The notes under the pieces were generated by a model. It was not told the origin of the DNA, searched no databases, and worked only from the letters and a program-made list of their open reading frames with translations. A program made the position numbers and the translations under genes. Below, piece after piece: positions 7,824 to 16,156 of a stretch of 64,000 bases of DNA. The stretch is from Bacillota bacterium. Its GTDB lineage: Bacteria; Bacillota; UBA4882; UBA8346. The stretch is taken from assembly GCA_023417475.1 (NCBI GenBank), contig JAEZFP010000073.1, positions 1 to 64,000 on the forward strand, written 5' to 3'. Position 1 is the stretch's first letter; the number at the start of each line of letters is the position of its first letter.

Positions 7824-7852
7824 ATTATAAGACTTTATTTTCGCTTAGTCAA
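7824..7852 (-). promoter_or_regulatory. Strong sigma-A promoter of the methyltransferase-leuCDB operon
   Basis: On the minus strand TTGACT, 17-nt spacer, TATAAT (-35 at 7852-7847, -10 at 7829-7824), with the first gene's ATG 25 nt beyond. Two copies of AAGG(G)AATATA lie just upstream (near 7858-7867 and 7886-7895) and may bind a regulator. Confidence 0.85.
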
Positions 7853-7982
7853 GGTCTATATTCCCTTATTTTCTTCTATGTTCTTTTATATTCCTTAATT
7901 ACTTGATCGGGAATTTTTCCTTCTAAAACCCAAGGCTGACGCTATACATATAAAAAAGACTGTCGCCGTTCGGGGGGATATT

Positions 7983-9227
7983 ATGCGCTTCGTCGTGCTC
8001 CGCAAGATAAAAGTAATTCTTGGCGCGCTGTTGATCACCTTGTTTACCCTATCGTTGGTAGTGTTTCCGGCGGAAGGGGTCCGGGCTGCCGTCGCCGGGT
8101 TGCGGCTTTTTTGGGAAGTGGTGCTCCCATCGTTGCTGCCGTTTTTCGTCCTTTCGGAGATCATGTTGGGCATGGGCGTGGTCCATTTCCTGGGGGTGTT
8201 GTTGGAACCGTTAATGCGGCCGCTCTTTAATGTGCCGGGCGTCGGAGCTTTCGCCTTGTCGATGGGGTTGGCGGCGGGTTATCCGATGGACGCGGTGATC
8301 ACTGGAAAATTTCGCCGGTCCGGCCTGTGCAGCCGGAGCGAGGGCGAACGGTTGTTATCGTTTACCAATACCGCCGATCCGCTATTTATCTTCGGCGCGG
8401 TGGCGGTCGGAATGTTCGGCCGTCCGGAATTGGGCGCCACCTTAGCTATTGCCCATTATATCTCCAGCTTTACGGTGGGCGTTGTTTTTAAGTTTTACCA
8501 AAAGGATGGGGGCGTCAGTGTAAAAAAAGAGCGGGAGAGCTTGCAACCGCAAATGTTGCGTCGGGCGGTCCGGGCGCTTTTTAAGGCGCGGCGGGATGAC
8601 GGCCGGCCCATCGGCCGTCTGTTGGGGGACGCGGTGAAGGACTCGATCACGACTTTGTTAATGATCGGCGGTTTTATCGTATTGTTCGCCGTATTGGTCA
8701 AGATGTTCGACGTTTTTCAGGTGATGAAAATGATCACTCCGGTATTGGGCGGACTGCTTCAGATGTTGGGGATCGCCCCGGGATTGGCCGGCTCGGTCTT
8801 TAACGGCATCTTGGAGATTGACTTGGGGACGGTGGCGGCGAGTCAGGCGGTTGCCCCGATGGCTGATAAAATGATGATCGCCAGTTGGATCATCGCCTGG
8901 AGCGGGCTTTCCGTTCACGCCCAAGTCGCCAGCGTGATTCAAGATACCGATATCCGGATGACCCCCTATGTCATCGCCCGGTTTTTACACGGAATTTTCG
9001 CGGCGGTCTATACCTGGTTGCTGATGGGTCCGTTGGCCCCGGTGTTGGCGCCGGTGGTTCATTCGGTCGTCGCCGCCGGTCGGACTTTTAATCCGGTGGA
9101 ACGGGTGGTCTTTTCGGGACGGCAGATTTTATTGATATTGGGGATTTTGCTCCTGTGCTCGCTGGCGATCTATTTTTCCAAACGCTATCGATTGGTGCAT
9201 ACGAAGCAATGTTCCGATTTGTCCTAG
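7983..9227 (+). CDS. ylbJ: Sporulation integral membrane protein YlbJ
   Basis: 414 aa, about ten hydrophobic segments, with two nucleoside-recognition (Gate) domains. Recognised by the family signature SMGLAAGYPMDAVITGKFRR...ERLLSFTNTADPLFIFGAVAVGMF (residues ~97-145) and by the matching second half after residue 220. In Bacillus YlbJ is made in the mother cell under sigma-E and is needed for heat-resistant spores. Its presence is the best single sign that this organism comes from a spore-forming line. Start ATG at 7983; upstream ribosome site is weak (GGGGG at ~7973). Shares a bidirectional terminator with the convergent yitT gene. Confidence 0.93.
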   Translation: MRFVVLRKIKVILGALLITLFTLSLVVFPAEGVRAAVAGLRLFWEVVLPSLLPFFVLSEIMLGMGVVHFLGVLLEPLMRPLFNVPGVGAFALSMGLAAGYPMDAVITGKFRRSGLCSRSEGERLLSFTNTADPLFIFGAVAVGMFGRPELGATLAIAHYISSFTVGVVFKFYQKDGGVSVKKERESLQPQMLRRAVRALFKARRDDGRPIGRLLGDAVKDSITTLLMIGGFIVLFAVLVKMFDVFQVMKMITPVLGGLLQMLGIAPGLAGSVFNGILEIDLGTVAASQAVAPMADKMMIASWIIAWSGLSVHAQVASVIQDTDIRMTPYVIARFLHGIFAAVYTWLLMGPLAPVLAPVVHSVVAAGRTFNPVERVVFSGRQILLILGILLLCSLAIYFSKRYRLVHTKQCSDLS

Positions 9228-9256
9228 CCGAAGCCCAGCGGGACGATTCGGACGTT

Positions 9257-9302
9257 AAAAAACGGGAACGGTAGCCGTCAAAAGCTACTGTTCCCGTTTT
9301 TT
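9257..9302 (+). terminator. Bidirectional terminator between ylbJ and yitT
   Basis: AAAAAACGGGAACGGTAGC, 8-nt loop, GCTACTGTTCCCGTTTTTT: an almost perfect 19-bp stem with A- and T-runs at both ends, so it works for both convergent genes. Confidence 0.93.
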
Positions 9303-9320
9303 AGCCGGCATGATCAATGA

Positions 9321-10166
9321 TCAGACGCTGCGAAACCCTTTGCCGATAATTTCGGAGGTATTGGTGATGGTAATGAAGGAGTTGGGGTCGATCTCGCGGA
9401 TGTATTTCCGCAACGCAATCGCTTGCGCCCGGTTGACCACGGTAGTGATGACCTGTTTTTGACCGTTGGTGTAAGCGCCGGAGGCGTCATACACCGTCGC
9501 GCCGCGGTGCAGGTTTTGAATAATGTACTCTTTCACCAGCTCCGGTTGTTCGCTGACGATAACCATGTATTTGCGAAGATTGAAACTTTCAATCGCCATG
9601 TCGATCAGAAAAGCTTTCAGGATCAACCCGAGGAAGGAGTACATCCCGATCCGGATTCCGTAGACGAAACCGGCGAGGATGGTGATGGCGAAGTCGGCTA
9701 CCAAGAGGGCTTTGCCAATATCGATGTCGGTCAGTTTGTTCAAAATTTTGGCGACAATGTCAGTCCCGCCGGTCGAAGCGTTCTGATTGAAAACAATGGC
9801 GGAGCCAACCGCCGGCAGTAAAATGGACATGATCAGTTCCAATAACGCGTCATTGGTGAAAGGATGAGTCATCGGGGCGATCTTGCCGAAAAGCCAGACC
9901 ATGCCGGAGAGGGCGAAACTGGAATAGATCGTCTTGGAACCGAAGTTCCGGCCGATCATGGCGAATCCGACCAATAACAATAAGATATTGATGATCAGCA
10001 TCAACGGTCCGACCGCAAGGCCCGGGGAAAAGCGGCCGATAACGATGGCCAAACCGCTGACGCCGCCGGTGGCAAAATGATTGGGGATCTTAAAAAAGTG
10101 AATTCCGGCGGCCACCAAAATCAATCCCAGGTTAATCAGGAGAAAATCGTTGCACTTTTTCATCAT
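9321..10166 (-). CDS. YitT family membrane protein (DUF161 + DUF2179)
   Basis: 281 aa. Five to six membrane segments over residues 8-190 (GLILVAAGIHFF, ATGGVSGLA, NASTGGTDIVAKIL: the DUF161 repeats), then a soluble C-terminal DUF2179 domain (MVIVSEQPELVKEYIIQNLHRGATVYDASGAY...VNRAQ). The family is widespread and multi-copy in Firmicutes; proposed roles include transport, none firmly shown. Behind a promoter that carries a palindromic operator candidate, and convergent with ylbJ. Confidence 0.93.
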   Translation of the reverse strand: MMKKCNDFLLINLGLILVAAGIHFFKIPNHFATGGVSGLAIVIGRFSPGLAVGPLMLIINILLLLVGFAMIGRNFGSKTIYSSFALSGMVWLFGKIAPMTHPFTNDALLELIMSILLPAVGSAIVFNQNASTGGTDIVAKILNKLTDIDIGKALLVADFAITILAGFVYGIRIGMYSFLGLILKAFLIDMAIESFNLRKYMVIVSEQPELVKEYIIQNLHRGATVYDASGAYTNGQKQVITTVVNRAQAIALRKYIREIDPNSFITITNTSEIIGKGFRSV

Positions 10167-10212
10167 TGTCCTCGTTAAGTGAAAGCGTGGATTCGGTTGT
10201 TAATTCGAAATT

Positions 10213-10245
10213 ATTATAACACGCTTGAACAGTCTTGTCCAAGCG
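10213..10245 (-). promoter_or_regulatory. yitT promoter with overlapping 24-bp palindrome
   Basis: Minus strand TGGACA (10241-10236), 17-nt spacer, TATAAT (10218-10213). Positions 10222-10245 read CGCTTGAACA-GTCT-TGTCCAAGCG, a palindrome with one mismatched pair that covers the -35 and most of the spacer: the usual place for a repressor. Confidence 0.75.
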
Positions 10246-10386
10246 ATCTGCGGGATTGTTGACGGTATTGCAAGTACGGTTCCGGCAGGATGATCCAAGC
10301 GTCAGTCGAATTAGGATTAGGGTAGGAGTTGCGGCGGTTGCCGTCGCAACTTGTCAAAACGAATCATCGGCTGAAAGGACGCTGTC

Positions 10387-10617
10387 ATGGGTAAACCCCG
10401 TATTCAATTGAGCAAAGAAAAGAAAGCTTTTTTAACTGCGGCGATCAAGGAGTTCTTCCGGAGTGAACGCGAGGAGGAGATCGGAGATTTGGCAGCGCTG
10501 TTGGTTTTGGACTTCTTTCTGGAGCAACTGGCTCCGGCGGTCTACAACCAGGGAATCCACGACAGCGTGGCGATGCTGAAGGAGAAGTTGGAGGATCTGG
10601 AAGGATTGGAGCTGTAA
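10387..10617 (+). CDS. DUF2164 domain protein
   Basis: 76 aa. Matches the DUF2164 pattern: IQLSKEKK at the start, an acidic middle (EREEEIGDLAALLVLDFFLEQLAP) and the hallmark YNQGIHDSVAMLKEKLEDLE. The family is small, cytosolic and uncharacterised. GAAAGGA precedes the ATG by 7 nt. Single gene, followed by a compact hairpin. Confidence 0.88.
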   Translation: MGKPRIQLSKEKKAFLTAAIKEFFRSEREEEIGDLAALLVLDFFLEQLAPAVYNQGIHDSVAMLKEKLEDLEGLEL

Positions 10618-10626
10618 ACACAAAAT

Positions 10627-10650
10627 GAGCCGGGCGGAACGCCCGGCTCT
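10627..10650 (+). terminator. Bidirectional hairpin terminator
   Basis: Perfect 10-bp stem GAGCCGGGCG-GAA-CGCCCGGCTC between two convergent genes. The T-tract is short on the plus strand (TT) and better on the minus strand (ATTTTG), so it may mainly serve the UPF0182 gene. Confidence 0.75.
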
Positions 10651-10657
10651 TAACTGG

Positions 10658-13327
10658 CTACATATTCGACAACTCTTGCAATAGCCGTTGTTGCTCCCGG
10701 GTCAAGTCGTTCAGCCGTTTCAGAATTTGGGTCTTGCGGTTGGCGGGGTTCGGCTGGGCGGGTTGCGTCGGCTGCGCCGACGGATTGGCCGGACTGACCG
10801 GAGCGGCGGGTGTCGTTCCCGGCGTTATGTTCAGTTTGGCGATGGTGTCGGCCAAATTATCGCCGATCGCGACCTGGTCCTCATAGACCATGACCACTTT
10901 TTTCAACTCGGCCTGCTGGCTCCGGGACGACTCCATAAAGAGCGGCTTGACATAAAGGATGGATTTTTCCAAGGGCACGATCAACAAATTGCCCCAGGTA
11001 ACTTTGGAGGATTGTTGGTTCCAAAGGGTGACCAACTGCGAGATGGTCTGGTCTTGATTGATCCTGGAGTCGATCTGGGCCGGACCGTAAATATTCTGAT
11101 CTTTCGGCAAGACGTAGAGGATCAATTCACCGTAATTCGGTTGATCGCAACGGGCCACCATCCAGGAGACCAGGTTCCGGCTGCCCCGTGGTGAAAACGG
11201 CTGCATCATGACGAATTCCGAGTTTTTATTCCCGGGGAGTTGCAAGGTCACGTAATACGGATCAAACGGCTCGTCCTGGTTGTGAACGGGAATCTCCCAG
11301 TAGTCCTCTTTCCCGTAAAAGGATTTGGCGTTGGTCATATGATATTGGCTGATCATATCCCGCTGGACTTCCATGATCTTCTCCGGATAACGGAAGTGGC
11401 TCGCCAGATCCGGATCAAGGGCGGCGGCCGGTTTGAACAGACGCGGGAAGATCGTTTGCCAGACCTTGATCAACGGGTCGGCGTTATCGACGACATAAAA
11501 GTCAACGCTGCCGTCATAGGCGTTCACCACCGCCTTGACGGAGTTGCGGATGTAGTTGAAATACCCGGTTTGATCGTTGTGGATTTTGGCGTATGGAAAA
11601 CTGCTGGAAGTAGTGTAGGCGTCAATGATCCAGTACAGTTTGCCGCCGGACACGACCAGATAGGGATCCTGATCAAAAGTTAAAAACGGCGCCAGCTTTT
11701 TCACCCGGGTATTGATGTTGCGGTGAAGCAAAATACTGCTTTCAGGGGTGATCAAGTTGGAAAGGAGGAAGTTGGTGTCGCCAAAAACCGCGGTCAACAG
11801 AAGGCGATTGTATAACGAATTTAACGGAATCCCCTTTTTGCCGTCATAGGAGTTGGAGGCGACGCCTTCGCCCTGCGGATAGTCAAACTCGGCGTTTTTT
11901 GTATTGACAATGGCATAATCACTTCTGGCGTTGGGGCCGGTCTCGCCATAATAAATCCGGGGTTGAGCCACTTTGAGGCCGGGAAAGTTGGGATTGCTTT
12001 CGGTCGGGAGATCCCTGGCGATAAAATTCGGCTGTCCCTGGGCCGTGTATTCATTGACTTGGTTGGCGGCGATTCCGTAACCATGCGTATAGGTCAAGTG
12101 AATATTGATCCAGTTTTGCGCCGTGGCGGCCAACGCTGCGCTGTTTAACTCGCGCGCCGACAGCATCACCTGGCGTTGTCCGGTCGGGGTCTGGTAACGG
12201 TCGATGTCGATATCGTTGAAACTGTAATACGGCCGGATTCTTTGCAGCTGATTATAGGATGAAAGCAAGGGGCGGTAGTCCCATAAACGCAGATCGGCCA
12301 AGGCCGGGTTGGCCGGATTCAGCGGGACGTTACCGTCTTCCTTGGGAATGAAGGGTTGAATTTTAATTTTGTCGAGACCGTACGCTTTACGGGTGAAATC
12401 GATATGGTTTTTGAGGAACGGTTCTTCCAAGGTGTACTCGTTCGGCGCAACCACAAAGGATTGCATCAGCCCCGGATAGACTGCCAGCAACAGGAAGGAG
12501 AGAACCAGCCAGGCGCCGATCGCCCCGATCATCAGCCGAGTCCCTTTCCGGAAGAGATTGACGATAAACGCCACAATAACGAGGACCAAAACGACGCTAA
12601 GTACCTTTAAACCGAAGAGCTTGGCGTGGTAAGCGGTATAGTTGATCCCGGTCAGTTGGGCTGTTTCCTGATAGAGCAAATTAAACTGGCCAAGCGCGTA
12701 TCCCCAGATTTTCGCAGCGAAGAACAGGATGGCCAAAACGGCCAGGTGGATCTTGGCGGGTTGCCAAAGCTCCCAATGGGGGCCGTCCTTCCAGAAAGCT
12801 TTGGCGACGAAGTAAAGCGCGGCGGTTCCGGCTAAGCCTAAGAAAGCGACGCTCGTTACCAAACTGTTCAGTTGTTGAAAGAACGGGTATGAAAACAGAT
12901 AAAATCCCAAATCTTTCTCGAAGACGGGGTCTTTTAGGCCGGTGGGAACCTGGTGCAGGAACTGTTGGATCACCGTCCAATCCAAAGCCAGTCCCGACGC
13001 CAACAGGAACGACAAGACCGCGGAAAGCCCCAATGCCGGCAATATCACGGCGTTCTTAGGAATCTCCGGCCAAATATCGGTCTCCGTGTACACCTGAACC
13101 CGGTTAAAAGCGCGTAACGCCAACCATAGATTCACGCCGAGAAAAGCGAAGATCAACAAACCGATGCTAATCTTGGTGATTGGTCCCGTTAACAATGAGA
13201 CCCAAAAAACACTGGTGCTGCTGACCGATTTGTACCATAGCCAGTCAAGATATTGACTGCTGGTGCTCCAGACGAGCAACGCCACTGCAATCACGACGCC
13301 GATGGCAATATTGATAAAACGATTCAT
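10658..13327 (-). CDS. UPF0182 family large membrane protein
   Basis: 889 aa, the usual ~900. Seven membrane segments in the first ~310 residues (including IAIGVVIAVALLVWS near the N terminus), then a large extracytoplasmic region with family hallmarks: PNEYTLEEPFLKNHIDFTRKAYGL, YRPLLSSYNQLQRIRPYYSFNDIDIDRY, ARELN, LTYTHGYG, YYGE, LPGNKNSEFVMMQPFSPRGSRNLVSWM. The C-terminal ~60 residues are Pro-rich followed by a helical stretch. Function unknown; found in Actinobacteria, Firmicutes and Cyanobacteria. ATG at 13327 is preferred: AAGGAG lies 8 nt upstream and overlaps the alternative GTG at 13336. Confidence 0.93.
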   Translation of the reverse strand: MNRFINIAIGVVIAVALLVWSTSSQYLDWLWYKSVSSTSVFWVSLLTGPITKISIGLLIFAFLGVNLWLALRAFNRVQVYTETDIWPEIPKNAVILPALGLSAVLSFLLASGLALDWTVIQQFLHQVPTGLKDPVFEKDLGFYLFSYPFFQQLNSLVTSVAFLGLAGTAALYFVAKAFWKDGPHWELWQPAKIHLAVLAILFFAAKIWGYALGQFNLLYQETAQLTGINYTAYHAKLFGLKVLSVVLVLVIVAFIVNLFRKGTRLMIGAIGAWLVLSFLLLAVYPGLMQSFVVAPNEYTLEEPFLKNHIDFTRKAYGLDKIKIQPFIPKEDGNVPLNPANPALADLRLWDYRPLLSSYNQLQRIRPYYSFNDIDIDRYQTPTGQRQVMLSARELNSAALAATAQNWINIHLTYTHGYGIAANQVNEYTAQGQPNFIARDLPTESNPNFPGLKVAQPRIYYGETGPNARSDYAIVNTKNAEFDYPQGEGVASNSYDGKKGIPLNSLYNRLLLTAVFGDTNFLLSNLITPESSILLHRNINTRVKKLAPFLTFDQDPYLVVSGGKLYWIIDAYTTSSSFPYAKIHNDQTGYFNYIRNSVKAVVNAYDGSVDFYVVDNADPLIKVWQTIFPRLFKPAAALDPDLASHFRYPEKIMEVQRDMISQYHMTNAKSFYGKEDYWEIPVHNQDEPFDPYYVTLQLPGNKNSEFVMMQPFSPRGSRNLVSWMVARCDQPNYGELILYVLPKDQNIYGPAQIDSRINQDQTISQLVTLWNQQSSKVTWGNLLIVPLEKSILYVKPLFMESSRSQQAELKKVVMVYEDQVAIGDNLADTIAKLNITPGTTPAAPVSPANPSAQPTQPAQPNPANRKTQILKRLNDLTREQQRLLQELSNM

Positions 13328-13648
13328 GGACTCCACTCCTTATCCGATAAAAATGTGCGATTAAGCGTTATTAAGCGCCGGGTTATGTTAAAACTTCGGT
13401 CCAATCGATTTTTGGCCGAACTTAGTTATTATCTTCGTGTCGATTGGGAAAAATCCTTCCGGATATATCGCTCGGAATATTGGGGAGGATCATCAATAAT
13501 TTGTCGCAACCGATATTGGGGAGAGGAACTGTGCGGCGAATCGCGAATATGTAAGATTTAAAATATTTGGGTAAGCGGCTCCGGAGCCTCTGTTTAGGAC
13601 GAACCAAATTTTTAGAGCCGACCGTACCGTTGCCGGAGGGAGATTCAG
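13328..13648. other. Intergenic region between divergent UPF0182 and pyrF genes
   Basis: No credible gene. It must hold both promoters, but no clear -35/-10 pair stands out. Two direct repeats ATATTGGGGAG occur about 40 nt apart (near 13478 and 13516), and CGCTTAAT is repeated on the minus strand near 13355-13372; these are possible regulator sites. Confidence 0.5.
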
Positions 13649-14488
13649 ATGAGTAATTATCAACAATTGATCGAAAAACGCTGGGAACAAGGGCATTTTT
13701 TGTGCGTCGGATTGGACACCGATTACGCCAAGCTTGCGCCGCGTTATCCAGGAGTGCCGGTTGCCGAAGCCTTGTTCCGGTTCAATCGGGCAATCATTGA
13801 CGCGACTGCCGCCTATTGTTGCGCGTTCAAACCGAACAGCGCCTTTTATGAGGGCTACGGCCCGGCCGGCTTGGAAGGGTTGATTCGCACCAACCAATAT
13901 ATCCGGGAGACGTATCCGGACCACCCGATTATCCTTGACGCCAAACGCGCCGATATCGGGAACACCAACCAAGGGTATGTCAAAGCGGCTTTTGAAATTT
14001 GCGCCGCTCATGCCATAACCGTCCACCCGTACTTGGGAAAAGAAGCGTTGCAGCCGTTCCTGAGCAATCCCGCCATCGGGGTGATCGTCCTCTGTCATAC
14101 CTCCAATCCGGGTGCGGCTGAATTCCAGGAGCTCTCCGGCGCGGGCGAATTACTTTATCAGACGGTGGCCCGGCGGGTGGCCGAAACTTGGAATGAGAAT
14201 CATAACTGCAGTCTGGTGGTGGGAGCGACCTACCCCGAGCAAATCGCCGCGGTCCGGAAGATCGTCGGGGATTTGCCGTTGCTAATCCCCGGCATCGGAG
14301 CCCAGGGCGGCGACCTGCGGCAAACCGTAATCCACGCCTTGGATTCGCGCGGGATGGGCATGATCATCAATGCGTCCCGCAGCATCCTGTACGCCTCCGC
14401 CGGAGCAGATTTCGCAACCGCCGCGGCCCGGGAAGCGCAGAAGCTGGATCAGGCGATCCGGGCGTTGATCGGGGAGATTCGCGGCTAA
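13649..14488 (+). CDS. pyrF: Orotidine 5'-phosphate decarboxylase (type 2)
   Basis: 279 aa, the size of the longer type-2 OMP decarboxylase found in mycobacteria and some clostridia. Last step of UMP synthesis. Seen: FLCVGLDTD (residues ~18-26), FKPNSAFYEGYG, and the catalytic DAKRADIGNTN (Lys and Asp network) at ~98-108, then HPYLGKEALQPF, VVGATYP and IPGIGAQGG for phosphate binding. GGAGGG 8 nt before ATG. No other pyrimidine genes lie in the window. Confidence 0.95.
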   Translation: MSNYQQLIEKRWEQGHFLCVGLDTDYAKLAPRYPGVPVAEALFRFNRAIIDATAAYCCAFKPNSAFYEGYGPAGLEGLIRTNQYIRETYPDHPIILDAKRADIGNTNQGYVKAAFEICAAHAITVHPYLGKEALQPFLSNPAIGVIVLCHTSNPGAAEFQELSGAGELLYQTVARRVAETWNENHNCSLVVGATYPEQIAAVRKIVGDLPLLIPGIGAQGGDLRQTVIHALDSRGMGMIINASRSILYASAGADFATAAAREAQKLDQAIRALIGEIRG

Positions 14489-14618
14489 GGAGGGTCGGCT
14501 TCCTTTCGTCAACCCTTCCCAAATAACCGGGGCGGCATTGCAATTTTCGGAGCGATCCGTAATAATATTGCTATAAGGTATAGGCGTCAGTCCAGAACCG
14601 AGGAACGTTAATCGACTG

Positions 14619-14718
14619 GCGGAATTCGACATTTAAACCCCCGGGAAGCAAAATTCGCCGGCAAGAATCGACATCAACGGACCGCGGTAGCAGGATTCGA
14701 CATCCGGGAACCGCGCCG
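14619..14718 (+). repeat. Imperfect 29-bp repeats upstream of trpS
   Basis: Two head-to-tail 29-bp units (14661-14689, 14690-14718) share GCA.GA.TCGACATC and a following CCGCG block; a third, more diverged unit starts at 14619 with GCGGAATTCGACAT. They lie in the 345-base gap between pyrF and trpS, which otherwise holds no gene. Role unknown: operator array or RNA structure. Confidence 0.55.
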
Positions 14719-14833
14719 CGGGATTTGCCAACCGGACAACGGCGCCGGGGAACCGGGGAATACTATACCAGAACTGCGTTCAACCAAACAAGGATCAGAA
14801 ACGAATCACGAACCAAAAAGGAGTGTTTTATCC

Positions 14834-15793
14834 ATGCGTGTCCTATCCGGTATCCAACCTTCTGGGAACTTACATATCGGCAATTATTTCGGAATGATGA
14901 AACGGATGATCGAACATCAGGAAAATCACGAGTTATTCTGTTTTATCGTTAATTTTCACGCGTTGACGTCGGTCTTTGACGGCGCGAAATTGCGGCGGCA
15001 GACCTATGACGCGATCTGCGATTTCCTGGCGTTAGGGCTTGACCCCCAAAAATCAATCTTTTGGGTCCAATCCGATGTGCCCGAGGTGACGGAGTTGACT
15101 TGGTATCTGAGCAATGTCACCGGCATGGGTTTGCTGGAACGTTGCCACTCCTATAAAGACAAGTTGGCCAAAGGGATCCCGGCCAGCCACGGCTTGTTTT
15201 CCTATCCGGTCTTGATGGCGGCCGATATTTTGCTCTACGACGCCAACCGGGTACCGGTGGGAAAAGATCAGAAGCAACACGTGGAGGTCGCCCGGGACAT
15301 CGCCCTCCGCTTTAATAGTACTTACGGCGAAACCTTTGGAATCCCCGAACCCGACATCGAAGACGATTTGGCAACCATTCCGGGACTGGACGGTCAGAAA
15401 ATGTCCAAATCGTACGGCAACACCATTGAGATTTTCGTGGACGAGGCGACCTTGAAACAGAAGATCATGTCGATCAAGACCGACTCGACGCCGGTGGACC
15501 AACCGAAACCGATTGTGGGGAACATCCTTTTCGATCTCTACAGTTTGTTTCTGGATCAAGCCGGCAGGGAACAGTTGCAAGCGCGATTTGAAACTCCGGG
15601 GTTGCGGTACGGGGATATTAAAAAAGAGTTGTTGGCCACGATTTGGGAGTACTTTGCGCCATACCGCGCCAAACGGGCCCAGATCTCCCCGGATGATGTC
15701 CATGACATCATGAAGTTGGGAGCGGGCAAAGCCCGCGCCGTCGCCGCCGCGACCATGGAGCGGGTCCGGCGCAACGTGGGGATGAACTATTGA
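14834..15793 (+). CDS. trpS: Tryptophanyl-tRNA synthetase
   Basis: 319 aa, class Ic synthetase of normal size. Charges tRNA-Trp in the cytosol. Seen: SGIQPSGNLHIGNYFG with the HIGH-like HIGN (residues ~5-20), Trp-pocket SYPVLMAADILLYDANRVPVG (~122-142), and KMSKSYGNTI (~190-199). Start ATG at 14834 with AAAAGGAG upstream at 14817-14824. An intrinsic terminator follows. No canonical T-box leader is seen upstream, although T-boxes often control trpS in Firmicutes. Confidence 0.97.
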   Translation: MRVLSGIQPSGNLHIGNYFGMMKRMIEHQENHELFCFIVNFHALTSVFDGAKLRRQTYDAICDFLALGLDPQKSIFWVQSDVPEVTELTWYLSNVTGMGLLERCHSYKDKLAKGIPASHGLFSYPVLMAADILLYDANRVPVGKDQKQHVEVARDIALRFNSTYGETFGIPEPDIEDDLATIPGLDGQKMSKSYGNTIEIFVDEATLKQKIMSIKTDSTPVDQPKPIVGNILFDLYSLFLDQAGREQLQARFETPGLRYGDIKKELLATIWEYFAPYRAKRAQISPDDVHDIMKLGAGKARAVAAATMERVRRNVGMNY

Positions 15794-15832
15794 TTGGTTG
15801 ATTGAACGAAAATTTCAAAATTGCCATAATTT

Positions 15833-15870
15833 AAAACCGGATACAACACAATGAATATGTATCCGGTTTT
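15833..15870 (+). terminator. trpS terminator
   Basis: AAAACCGGATAC, 14-nt loop, GTATCCGGTTTT: 12-bp stem with T-run, 40 nt after the trpS stop. Confidence 0.9.
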
Positions 15871-15966
15871 ATTGCGGAAAGAGACGTTGCAATTCATAAA
15901 GATACAGGTAAGCTCCTTGAAATATGTAAATAGTATTTTTCCCAGCGTTTATTTGCATTTTTTGGG

Positions 15967-15995
15967 TTGACAAGCGCAGTGCAACCGTCTAAAAT
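15967..15995 (+). promoter_or_regulatory. Sigma-A promoter of the first pilin-like gene
   Basis: Consensus TTGACA (15967-15972), 17-nt spacer, TAAAAT (15990-15995). Transcription should begin near 16003, leaving a leader of about 155 nt before the ATG at 16157. Confidence 0.8.
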
Positions 15996-16002
15996 TATAA
16001 TT

Positions 16003-16115
16003 ACAATAGATATAGAAGCGATGAAGCCAATCTTGTATGTGGTCACTTGAGATTGGCGGAGCGAGTAGTGAAACCGGCGAATTCATTATTTGGCGGTTTT
16101 TTTGTATTTATTTTC
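16003..16115 (+). promoter_or_regulatory. Structured leader with intrinsic terminator (unassigned attenuator/riboswitch candidate)
   Basis: A first hairpin pairs GCCAATC (16026-16032) with GATTGGC (16051-16057). A second hairpin (AAACCG 16071-16076 with CGGTTT 16094-16099, run of seven T) is an intrinsic terminator located before the gene. TTGGCGG occurs both in the first hairpin and in the terminator, so the GCCAA strand can pair with either: mutually exclusive folds, as in attenuators. It does not match the c-di-GMP-I consensus or another class I know. Confidence 0.55.
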
Positions 16116-16156
16116 AGGGGATTATTGTTAAAAAGAAAAATGAGGAGGGTTTTCGA

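Noticed and set aside
7799..7825. Longer start of the methyltransferase at 7825
   Set aside because: Its ATG overlaps the -10 box, upstream of any possible transcription start from that promoter.
14700..14770. GGGAACCGCG upstream of trpS as a T-box motif
   Set aside because: The T-box consensus TGGnACCGCG is only partly matched, no antiterminator/terminator pair with a T-run follows, and no stem I with specifier Trp codon was found.
16015..16080. GCGATGAAGCC in the first pilin leader as a fluoride (crcB) riboswitch
   Set aside because: Only the first block looks similar; the conserved 3' half with GCTGATG and CCTAC is missing, and the downstream gene is not a fluoride exporter.
16037..16156. 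N-terminal extension of pilin-like protein 1
   Set aside because: The extension would translate the leader hairpins; the ATG at 16157 has a strong ribosome site and begins a normal signal peptide.
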